A stretch of 64,000 nucleotides of DNA from Stereum hirsutum FP-91666 SS1 (lineage: Eukaryota; Basidiomycota; Agaricomycetes; Russulales; Stereaceae), in NCBI RefSeq assembly GCF_000264905.1, contig NW_006763141.1, positions 552,600 through 616,599 on the forward strand, given 5' to 3'. Positions 48,101-58,547 of this stretch are shown here, one piece after another. The notes beneath the pieces were generated by a model that saw only the letters and a list, made by a program, of their open reading frames with translations, was not told the origin of the DNA and ran no database searches. The number at the start of each line of letters is the position of its first letter. Position 1 is the first letter of the stretch. A program made the translations under genes and the position numbers.

Positions 48101-49918
48101 AAGGTCAACGGTGTCGCAGAATTGCACAGTCAGCTCGTGCAATCGATGATCTTCCCTGACTTCGTAGAGTTCTACGGAAAGAGCAGGTGCGATCATCTCT
48201 TTTTCATTCTATGGGCCACAAACTGATAGTACGCGCATGTGGCGTGTGGACGGACGTAGGTTCAGCAACGTTACCAACGGAATCACCCCCCGTCGCTGGC
48301 TCGACCAGTGCAACCCCGATCTTTCTGCGCTCATCACCGAGACGCTCGGACTCGAGCGTAACGTCTGGCTGAAGGACCTGTTCAAGCTCGAGGGCTTGTT
48401 GAAGCATGTCGACGATACGGCGTTCCAGAAGAAGTGGGCGGTCGTGAAGAGACAGAATAAGGAGCGGCTGGCTCATTTTGTGGAGAAGCAGATGGGCGTA
48501 AAGGTTGATACGGATGCAATGTTCGATGTGCAGATTAAGAGGTTGCATGAGTATAAGGTACGCCGCTTCTGCTTTTGGCACGATGCTGTGAGATATTGAG
48601 CAGACATCTTTTTTGACCACTTAGCGTCAAACTTTGAATATCCTTGGTGTTATCCACGTGCGTACATTCCTCATTTCATGTAGCACATTTACTGACGATA
48701 TATTCTACATTCGTAGAGATACCTGCTCATCAAGAGCATGACGCCCGAGGAGAGGAAGAAGGTCGTCAAGAAGGTTGTTTTCTTCGCTGGAAAGGCTGCG
48801 CCTGGCTGTAAGTCGCTTTTCTCTTGTCATTGCTACAACATCGTTTGACGAATATGGTTTGTTTGCTAGACTACATTGCTAAGCTCGTAAGCTTCGCTTT
48901 TCTTGCCTCCCTGCACGCTCCGTACTGATACCCCACACCGAACAGACCATCCGTCTCATCGTCAACGTCGCCAAGCACATCAACAAGGACCCGGACACCA
49001 ACGAATACCTTTCGCTCTTCTTCCTTCCGGACTACTCCGTCTCACTCGCGGAGGTGCTCATCCCTGCCTCAGACATCAGCCAGCATATCTCGACTGCTGG
49101 TACCGAGGCGTCTGGAACGTCGAACATGAAGTTCTGTTTGAATGGTGGGCTGTTGGTCGGAACCGTCGGTGGGTGTCTCTGTCGTCTAGCAAGAAGTGGC
49201 CGAGATACTCATACATTTTCGTACATGAAATAGATGGAGCAAACATCGAGATCGCTGAAGAGGTTGGAGAGGACAACGTTTGTGAGTATTGTGGCGTTAT
49301 ATTCGGTCGTATAGACTGGTATACTGATCATTTGACTATTTCTAGTCTTCTTCGGTCACTTGACCCCCGATGTCGAGGATCTTCGCTACCAGCATACCTA
49401 CCACCCCGTCCCTGTTGAGGAGAAGTCCCCTGCTTTGGCTCACGTCCTCAACACTGTCTCTTCCGGCGCTTTCGGAGACGGTGGCGTCTACGAACCGTAA
49501 GTGTATCCCCCAGTATTCGGGTCAACATGAATTCTGACGCATGATTCTTTGTGTAAGGCTCCTCAACACCATTCGCCAGGGCGACTACTACATCCTCACT
49601 GAGGACTTTGACTCCTGTAAGCTACTGTCCATAGTATTCAAAGTGCGATGAGAGTATTATCTCTGACGTCATTTGTCACGGTAGACATTCGCGCGTTGGA
49701 GATGGTCGACGAGGCGTATGCGGACCGTACGGAGTGGACCAAGAAGAGTATCAGGACGACGGCTAAGGTACGTGTTTACTGGTCCTTCTCTCTCCGAGAT
49801 GGTAATGCTGATCCTCTTTTGGCGTATTGTATAGATGGGCAAATTCAGCTCCGACAGGGCGATCATGGAGTACGCGGAGAGCTATTGGAACATCGAGAGC
49901 GTGAAGTTGTCGGAGTGA
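45132..49918 (+). CDS. GPH1: Glycogen phosphorylase (30 exons)
   Basis: Exons: join(45132..45216,45280..45372,45500..45573,45645..45662,45719..45751,45966..46080,46147..46352,46454..46638,46708..46740,46798..46856,46933..47016,47122..47232,47304..47326,47392..47517,47580..47591,47648..47710,47774..47778,47843..47856,47916..47975,48048..48186,48260..48557,48625..48657,48717..48807,48870..48886,48946..49168,49234..49281,49346..49496,49558..49616,49685..49767,49835..49918), 874 residues. Releases glucose-1-phosphate from glycogen in the cytosol. Diagnostic: [69 protein letters not shown], and [15 protein letters not shown] with the PLP-binding Lys721. Length is normal and all 30 exons close in frame, including 5-, 12-, 14- and 17-base exons. 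The basic N-terminus ([10 protein letters not shown]) may be the regulatory phosphorylation region. Confidence 0.96.
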
Positions 49919-50585
49919 GAGCCTCTGTCTTTGATACTTCCGGCTCGTGTTGCATAAAGAAGAGTGGCCATCGTAGAAAAGGACATTGTATGGGTGACGT
50001 GGTCAGTGAAACGCCGGTATTCGTTGACGCAGAGGAATACGTACACATTCTTCGGTTCAGCATACATACATATTGAACCTTGTCTTGATCTTGCTATGGC
50101 ACGACTTACGAATTCATGTCTTGAGAAAGCGTGTACGAGTATCACTTTGGCGCATGAGTGTTTATAGATGCGTACTGATGACATCTGTGGAGTGAGACCA
50201 AAGGGAGACCTTTGTGGGAGGGCGCGGTTCCATTCGTACAAGCCGATGTCTCCGTGAACATTCAGAAGAGAAACTTCAAACAAAACCGCATTCCTATGTG
50301 GCGCTCCATTGCTCCAGACGTGTGGCGCGTAACCAACATAGGCGCGGTGTTTCAAATTCGGCACCTCGTGCCAGCAACTCAACCTCTACTATTTCTCTCC
50401 AGCGACGCACTCGAATGTGCAATAGTTATACACAATTACGCTCCATCTCACTACTATATCGAATACTTCTGGGCGTTCTGAATCGTTGCGAATGTGAGTT
50501 ATGTGAGTTACTATGCATATGTGGCTATTTTCAAGAGTTGACCCATCGAGATATGACCTTGTTCTCATCCAGATGACGGATCACA
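49919..50585. other. Spacer after glycogen phosphorylase
   Basis: 3' region of glycogen phosphorylase and promoter of the F-box gene. No gene seen. Confidence 0.55.
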
Positions 50586-52585
50586 ATGCCCAATGGTTCG
50601 TCGTTTATTTGTGCTCTCATCAAAATTAGCTCTTGGGGGATACGTGGAGCTCATGGATTTACCTCTGGGTTGCGGAACAATAGCGACAGCTCGAATCAAG
50701 TATGGCACGCGTTTCCTCGAAGTCAACTGAACCAGCGCTATGGGGAGATCATGACTGAGGTCGACTCACAGGCTCTTCAAGTAGCTCATCGCGAACCAGA
50801 TTCGGAGGCACGGAGAGCGTTTGATTCTTTAGCCACCGTCCGACCTCGACAGAACGCGCTTTGTCCATTTTTCCGCATACCGACCGAGATTCTGAGCGAG
50901 GTATTCACCCTGATCGCGATGGACGAGGATGAATACTTGGGATGTAACGCAGATGACTACGAAGATCTTGCAGGAGTTGATATTGCGAAGACCAATCTTG
51001 GATGGGTCAAAGGTGCGTATGGAATGGGCGTTAGCACCTAATACTAGCACGCAAACTGACGGACCGTCGGATCCTACTTTGGTGTAGTCAGTCACGTTTG
51101 CCATATGTGGAGGGAAGTCGCTCTGTCGACCGCTACTTTATGGGGAAGAATTCCATTCTCCCTCCCGAAATGGATCCCGGTGTCACTTGTCCGCTCTCGA
51201 GGAGCCCCTCTTTTGATCGACTACACCTTTTGCGACAGGCAGTTCTACGATAGCCACCCGGATACTTTCTACATTGCGTCTGCACTTGCGGAGCTTCAGC
51301 GCGCGAAGGTGCTTTCTTTATACGGCATGGCGTGCAGGACTTCCCTCCAGTTCCTGAGCACTGCCCTCACATCGAAATCTGCTCCCATCTTAGAGGAGTT
51401 TTCGCTCTCGTTAGGGGCCATACGCGGAGCCGACAGGCCTTGGACTCTTCCCTCCAATATATTTCTTAACCAGTCGCCTCGACTTCGACAACTCTCGATA
51501 TCTGGACCGGTACTTGTCCCTTGGACTTCTCATGTCTTCACGGGACTCACTGTCTTACAAATCCGTGATCCCGCTGGAGCATCGCCGTCCATGGAACAAA
51601 TGTCGAGCGTCCTCCGTCATAATCCTCAATTAGTAGAATTATTGCTGACCAATTCGGCCCTACCTACGTCGAGTTCGGTGTCGAAGCCTCCAATATCTTT
51701 GGATCGCCTTGAGCGGCTTCACGTTGAAGGCAGCGTTTTATCATGCTCGCTGCTTGCGACTCTGATCGTAATCCCTCCTTCTACGCGAGTCTCCATAAGG
51801 ACGGACGACCTAGATAACCATTACGACAAGGCGAGAGACACTGTCACTGCATTTTCTTCACTCCTACGGCCAGGCTGTCAAACAATCGATTTGTCCATGA
51901 GCAGCATGTGTAGTGTCCTCACTCTACTAGCTTGGGACAGGCCTATATCCCCACTGCAGTACCATCAGCCCCGCGATCCACTTATGTCATTCATGATAGC
52001 CAGAGGACAGCCACACGGGCTATGTGATCCATCCGTTCTGCTCAGCATTGAACGACTGGTCGATTTTCGGGAATTGCGGCGAATTTTCATCATGATGAAC
52101 CTCTCGTGCGCAGAGGAAGGGTTGGACACTCATCATTGGAACCATCTCTTGAAACCATGCTGCGAAATGAGGCATGTTCAGATCACTGGTCAATCGTCAG
52201 CCACATTTTTGCGGTCTTTGTCTTCAAGAGATGACCACCAGCCGTCAGCGTGTGGACTCGACGACGGTGAGCATAATCCATCCGCTTCATGCGTATGCTG
52301 CCTCTCACTTCTTCGTCACTTTGTTCAGGTACCTTTCTCCCAAAACTCGAGAGCGTGAATCTTGGAGGGGCGAAAATCTCCGCTACAGACTTCACGGGAT
52401 TTTTGGACTGGGCCCGACGGCGCAAGGCCCTCGGTGCTCCTCTCAAAAGACTCCGGCTCAGAGGCTGTGATCTTCGGTACACACCTGCATCTATGTGCCA
52501 GGCCATGCAAGAAGAGGTGGTCGAGTTCCCGTATCCAGACGGATCGCGATACCTGGATATCGTGGACGGAATGAGGGGTGTCTGA
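50586..52585 (+). CDS. F-box protein, copy 2 of an inverted pair
   Basis: Exons: join(50586..51012,51088..52266,52329..52585), 620 residues. Paralogue of the F-box gene at 34453-36499: the blocks RQNALCPFFRIPTEILSEVFTLIAMDEDEYL, SHVC.MWREVALSTATLWGRIPFSLP, LFLNQSPRLRQLSISGPV and FTGLTVLQIRDPAGASPSME recur in the same order, and intron positions after GWVKG and before the FLPK block are shared. Leucine-rich repeats fill the C-terminal two thirds. The first 45 residues (from the ATG at 50586) have no counterpart in copy 1, where a short first exon precedes; the true start may be an unseen short exon. Likely substrate receptor of an SCF ubiquitin ligase. Confidence 0.85.
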
Positions 52586-53616
52586 GGAGCAGCTGCGTTC
52601 ATAAACCGATGTAGCACGTTTCTTTCCATTGCTGTAAAATCGACCACGGTCCAACTGACGAGTTTGTTTTTCCCCAGGTTGGAAATTCGTTCTTTACGAC
52701 GCCAACAAATAATGTACTCTCTGAAAATCTATGCCAGAGCTGCCGAAATGTTTAGGACATACTGTGTAGCGCGACATCTGGGTTGGTCGTGGCATGCCAT
52801 GGAATTCATGGCGATAGCTCAACTGCAATATGCAGCTATTTGTCACCGAAAGCTCTATCAGAAATCCTTTTTGAGGCGGCAGCTTTTAAAATGGTTGGTA
52901 ATGAGCAATCTGACGGAGTAGCGTGGTTCCTTGTCCATCGAAACGAGATAAAACACCGTAGTAGGTGGACCAGACGTTCACAAGTGTCCATCTGGATCAC
53001 GGCCCGTCTTGCTTGTTCGTTGACTACTATAACGCTCCGAGTCTTGCCATTTGACTCACATTGGTGTGTATATGCTCTCGCTGGCTGTGACTCCAACAAG
53101 CATTCCATGCTTGCTACATCAGAGCGGACCGTCGAAATGCCGCTGGTGAAGTGTATCGCTGTTCAAATTACCGTTCGCATGCCCATTCCTTTGTACACGC
53201 GGACCGCAGCCGCTTGCAGTACGTCTCCGTACAATTGACTTCTTCCGTTCTTATACCCAAGCACTCACACTCTCGGTACCATTTTGAGCAGTGACATACG
53301 GAAGGTACAACAGCTGATACATAGTGCTCCATCGCTGCTAATATCAGACGACCATTACCCATAGCAATCCGTACACCATTCTTTATCTCCCGTGCGGTTC
53401 CCCAGGTGGCAGTGGTTTCTCAACGCGAGATTTATCCTCGTCTATGAATGCGATGGGTTGCTACGTCGTGATGACATGCTCCGAGGCACATGTTCACTGT
53501 AATTTCTCTCATCAGCCAACTTCCTTCGATAAAAGATCCTTCAATTACTTAAACCGCCGCGTCCGTAAGCTCACCTAGCCCTTCCCTCCAGAATATCTTG
53601 AAAACAAAAGGTCACT
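52586..53616. other. Spacer between F-box gene and polygalacturonase
   Basis: No supported gene. Overlapping open frames at 52664-52921 and 52783-53238 (plus) share bases in different phases and show no family motif. An ATAAAAG motif near 53528 could serve the polygalacturonase promoter. Confidence 0.5.
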
Positions 53617-55876
53617 ATGGTTGTCAGGCTTCATCTCATTTTCAGCGTGGTCTCTCTGTGGCAGCTGGCTTTCGCGTTTCCCAACAATGCAACATTTTCG
53701 AATGGGCCACGCAAGATCGGAAAGCGCTGCACTGGAACGATTGAGTCTTTGGCCGACATTCCAGATGCGGAAGAATGCACGACCATTAATGTATGTGTGC
53801 TCTTCATCGTTGTTCGGAGACGACACTTACGCCTGTACATCAGATCGGAGGCTTCACGGTTCCAGCTGGCGGCACGTCTCTACCTTTACCCTCGATCTCT
53901 ATGTCGGGTCTGATACATCTCCTGCAACCACAGAGCAATTCGCGCTGAGTGCTCCCGATGGGGCTGTAATCAACCTCACAGGGGAGCTCACATTTGCTTT
54001 CGAGGTAACCTAGACTTTTTCGGCTTTTGTACCGCCCAACTTCGTTAACCATACCTTTTACCTGAACTCCCTGCTTCAAGGCGTGGGCCGGCCCGCTTAT
54101 GGTTATCTCGGGGAACGATGTTACATGTGAGTGGTACTGTTCTCGCTTCTTCATCGAGAGCATCTTCTGACACCCTTGTGCGCCGGTAAACGACTAGTCA
54201 ATGGGAGTAAGTATCGGCTCTTTTATCTTCGGCGACTATTTGGTTGTTCACGATAGAGATTTCGTCTCTCAGACAACCATGTCCTTAATGGTAATGGACC
54301 TTCATACTGGGTATGTGTGATTTTCACCGCAAGCTTTCAGCTCGCATAATAATAGTCAGAAGCTCACGGTACGATTACGCATAGGATGGGCTTGGGGGCA
54401 ACGGCGGTATTCAGAAACCAGCGCCAATGATCCAGCTCAACATGGTAAGCTATATCACCATTAGCCCGACCCTAATGTAACGCGAGACATTCGATTCCTA
54501 GGAATTTGACCTGTGATTAACTATATCGTTGCATTCAGGGAGGAACATTTGAGAACGTGAAGATTCAAAACTCACCCACGCGAGCAGTCGCCGTCTCCGG
54601 TACTGGATTGACCTTGACGTCGATCACGGTGGATAACTGTTGAGTTATTTTACGCCCGTGGATTGCAGTCGACGCTGATTGTGGCACTGTAACTTGTGGT
54701 ACTCCCTAGCCGCCGGTGCCGCTGCAAACAGTGCCTCTGGAGGCAAGCCTGCCGGCGCCAACACCGACGGGTTTGATGGTACTGTATTCGCCTGTCGCAC
54801 CTCGAGCCATCTCACGTTCGATACTCACCATCTGCACAGTTGCTGCGAATGATGTGATCATTCAAGACTCCACTGTAATTAACCAAGGTAAGGTGGACTA
54901 TGTCCCTCTGCAAGGTTTCACAGCTCTCACCGTGGCGAACATTACATACAACAATACATAGATGATTGCCTTGCTATCAATCGGGGAACGACCATCGTTT
55001 TCGAGAACAATTCGTGCTCTGGTGGTCATGGAATCTCAATCGTGCGTGATCTTCTAGTCCTCCTCCCTTTTCTTCTGCATGATCTGAATATGCTGATGCA
55101 GGGATCCATCTCGAGTGACGTGACTGTCTCAGATGTTACGATCTCTGGGAACACGGTGACAAACAAGTATGTTTCTTCAACATCATGTTCATTTCTCTCA
55201 TCCTCTTTATCGACATTTTTCTTGCTTCGAAACTGACTGAATACGATTGGGTGTTTGATTCTGCAAACAGTGTGAACGGTCTACGCATCAAGACTGACGC
55301 CACCGCCACAGGCTCGACCGTCAACGGCATCACCTTCACTAACAACAAGCTTTCCGGAATCACGCAGTTCGGAGTCATAATCGATCAGAGTTATCCGAGT
55401 ACGTTGGCGACGCCCGGTACGGGCGTTATTGTCGAGGTATGTGACTGTTCGAGTTACGGTACGAAAAACCATGGCAGATATCCGACCATTCTGTATTGTG
55501 CGATGGGATATAATCCAGAACAAATCCAGAAGTGATGCTAACGGATACATTTGTTTGATGAATTGTGCAGAATGTCGTCTTTTCTGGAACGAACACCATC
55601 TCCGTCGCAAGCGACGCGCACCGCGTCGAAGTGAACTGCGGGAGTACTTCGAGCTGTCCTGGGTCAGTACTCGCTTGTGCTTCATCTGTTTTTGTGTTCT
55701 TCGTTTTGACGCTCTTGTACTTTATAGTACGATGGACTTTTCTGGTTGGTTCTTCTATTTATCTCGAAATATGTTCTACTATGGGTAGTGCTAACTTTCC
55801 GACCGCAGGTTTGACGGTCACTGGTGGTTTGGAGGGAGCGATTGTCCATGCGACTCTATCCGGAGGATCGTTCTGA
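53617..55876 (+). CDS. GH28 polygalacturonase, secreted; frame problem in exon 2
   Basis: Exons: 53617..53790, 53844..54004, 54081..54126, 54198..54206, 54273..54310, 54385..54444, 54539..54638, 54710..54778, 54840..54887, 54962..55041, 55102..55166, 55271..55436, 55571..55662, 55728..55744, 55809..55876. Cleaves polygalacturonate in plant cell walls outside the cell. Signal peptide about 1-20 (ends QLAFA). Catalytic motifs all present: NTDGFD (54760s), DDCLAIN (54963-54983), GHG (55025-55033) and RIK (55285-55293). Exon 2 is 161 bases, so it shifts frame: GGFTVPAGG and TFTLDL...GELTFAFE are in different phases. Either a 2-base net indel broke the gene, or a weak 74-base intron (about 53886-53959, GTCTCT...TGAG) is removed, giving 372 residues but losing TFTLDL. 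All other junctions close in frame. Confidence 0.85.
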
Positions 55877-56520
55877 TTTGGTAAGGGTGTTCTGCAGGTA
55901 CTGATGAATAGGGTTTGGTCACGATTTAGTTTATATTTTCTCTCTGCCATCACGAGTACAGTGAAAAATTTGCTCTCAACCCAGGCGGGAGTGTCTACGC
56001 TCGCAGAACCAGGAATAAAGTGTATTGATGGACGCTACTATACTGTACGAGCACACTACTCTATCCTCACTTAGGAGAAGCCCTCCAAGTCCGGACTCCC
56101 CAGTACCCGCTTGATTGCCACCCACGGTGTCCCAAGTACACTCAAGAACGACACCAACCGGATCTAGAAACCTTCGCCTACAGCCCTCATGTAATAAATC
56201 CCAGCAAACGTAGGATTCGGAAACCTTCTTCTATTTGGAGTCGCTGAAGGTCTAGGCAACGACTTCACTACCCGCAGGCGACGTAGAAAGCGCACTTCGT
56301 CCAGCGAAGTCGTCCGAAGTGGACGAACCCCCCGTTGTTTCTGAGTTTGGGACGAGACGAGCTCCTCTGTTTCACCTTCCGTGTTCTGTCCCGTTGCTGA
56401 AATGGACGCTTCGAGCTCTGGATCGTTGGAAGGTAGGAGACTGTTGATGTGAAACCAGACTTGGCAGAACTCGCTATGTAAGGCAGAATGAGTGAGCTCG
56501 TTCTTCACAGGTATACGAGA
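55877..56520. other. Convergent 3' spacer
   Basis: Lies between the ends of the polygalacturonase (plus) and the SesA/ubiquitin-like gene (minus). The minus-strand frame 56164-56508 is open for 114 codons and follows the stop of that gene by a few bases; it could be an extra 3' exon, but no junction was convincing. Confidence 0.5.
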
Positions 56521-57876
56521 CTAATGGACACAGTACCATTTAATCCCCTGTGCCCCGTCCGTCCAGCGAGAACGTGGACTCCGTCGAGGACCTGAACCAT
56601 TAGGAGGCTTCGAGTTGTCAAACGAGCAATTAGGACACCTCTGGCGTGCTCGTTCCCAGCTATGCATATCCTCCAGTCCCGCGACATCGACCTTTTCACG
56701 GACGATGACGTTCATGTCGATTGAGATCCCAGCTTTGACTAGATCCCTCCATTCCCTATCGTCCCTATGGCTGACATAGGCGCGTTCGTGTTGGCGTTCC
56801 TTTTGGCATTGGACGAGGGAGGTGGATGCAGATTCGGGGCCGTCGGTCATTTCATCACCGGGTATCGTGAGCTCGTAGTCCCCGCGCTCTACGAAACGAC
56901 CGCCGGCTCTCTTCCGGTAGTACACTTTGAGGATGCCATCGAGGAGCTATGAATGGGCGTCAAGTGAAGCAAGTAGGACATCAGAGAAAGAAATAGAGTA
57001 TTTGATAGAGATCGCGTACGTCGTAGGATTCGCAAAATTCTAGAGGAAGGTTCAGCGTCTGGCCGAGAGCGTCTCTGAGGACCACAGGTCTCTGACTATG
57101 TGCCATGCCGCCTTCCCAGGTGCAACCGAGAGTGTTCGGGAGCTCGTTCACACAGTGTTTGATCTCGAATAGGACTGTGCGCTGCTCGGCGATGGTCTCC
57201 CTGGGTGAACGAGAGGTTAGTGCTCCAATCTTCGAAGGTATGGCGATTCGTGGATAATAGATAGTACGCACTGAATGAGGATTGGCAGCTGTTGGACAGA
57301 ACGGTCCATTTCCAAGACCGCAGCGTGCTGTTGTCGAACGTCATGCCTGGAATAAAAGATTGAACATGTTAAGCTCTGATTCCCACAGAGACACAGGGTA
57401 CAGAGAGCCACCGACCTGAGCGCAAGAGACAGCAGAATATTGAGAGTTTCTACTTGAGCCATCATCTTCATCTTCATCTCCTCTAACTCAGGCTTTTGAA
57501 ACAATGCCCACCCGATCTTCCGCCACGAATCTCGCATCATACTACCCGAGCCACCTTTCCTCAGACTCGCTTGATACTTCGCAATACGTGCATGTATATC
57601 TTTGAGCAGCGCACGACTCACGCTCAGCGCTTGTCGATGCGCGTTCTGGAGTGAGGGAAGGAGTGGGGTGTGATTTCGCAATGAAGGCGATGCGGTTGAG
57701 AAAGTATCTCGGACGGCCTCGAGGGTATCATGGAATATGTCGAGAGAGATGAGGAGAGCTTGATATTCGGCCGATGAACCTGTGCTATCAGAGAGAGCTT
57801 TGCGAACTTCGTTGAGGAGGTCAATGACAGCGATGATGTCTCCCAGAGAGCCGAAGGTGAAGGCTACCAGAGCCAT
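56521..57876 (-). CDS. Protein with SesA-like N-terminus and C-terminal ubiquitin-like (ULD) domain
   Basis: Exons: complement(join(56521..56946,57020..57200,57272..57346,57416..57876)), 380 residues. The N-terminal 150 residues (FGSLGDIIAVIDLLNEVRKAL.., then helices to LNILLSLALR) resemble the helical N-terminal domain of fungal NLR/STAND-associated proteins (SesA/Goodbye type). A central helix (ETIAEQRTVLFEIKHCV) follows. After it comes RPVVLRDALGQTLNLPLEFCESYD..LLDGILKVYYRKRAGGRFVERGDYEL, the agaricomycete ubiquitin-like ULD block, ending in a CPNC pair as in family members with a short Cys-rich tail. Such proteins are abundant in mushrooms; involvement in non-self recognition or stress signalling is inference only. 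Confidence 0.75.
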
Positions 57877-58547
57877 GATGACGAAGCGTAGAGAAAACGA
57901 GGAGGTTAAACAGATGCAGATAGCAAGACTTATAGAGTGTTAACGCCGCCATCGGCGCTGTTTGTCGTTCTATAGATATCTAATGCCAACACAAGGATTG
58001 AATGGGATGTTGAACACAAGATGGTTGGCTAGGAGATGAAGATTTTTAGAGTATCGTTGAGCGTTTCATCTATCGGATAGTATGAGACATTGCACCAAAA
58101 AATGTCAAAGTAATTGGCGGCGTATACCACTGGACATGGGCAACGAAGGGTGGAGGATGGAGGCAAGTTGGAGGAGAGAGCTTGTTACTTGATGTGGCGC
58201 AGTTGGGTGGCGCCGATATCGAAAATCTAATCGGCGCCGCTGGCTCAGTCCTTTCCAATCTATTCCGGGTTCGCCTCGTTCTAGCAGTTTCTCCAGCCTT
58301 CTTCCGGTCACTCATACTGTTCGACGAATATTCGAGATTATCCTCGAGAACGTCCGCATCCTCAAGAAGATGCGACATTCAATGGCGCAGTCTGCTCAGC
58401 GTGGAAGCGCTAGCTAATACCCGTCCACATATAAAGCATCCCGCCTCTTCACATCAGGTCCGTAAGTTACCACTGCTCACGCATATCCACAGACATATCC
58501 CAAAGCCTAACGTCTCATCTCAAACCATCGAAACAACTTCGACGACA
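57877..58547. other. Divergent spacer (SesA/ULD gene / BAG gene)
   Basis: Promoter space for two divergent genes. A frame open from 58182 runs in phase into the BAG gene; its ATG is not preferred because the extra 122 residues are hydrophobic/arginine-mixed and overlap probable promoter sequence. Confidence 0.5.
58326..58337 (+). promoter_or_regulatory. Possible heat-shock element upstream of BAG gene
   Basis: GAATATTCGAGA fits GAAnnTTCnnGA(A), the inverted pentamer array bound by heat-shock factor. It lies 222 bases before the BAG-domain gene, whose product is an Hsp70 co-chaperone. Confidence 0.35.
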
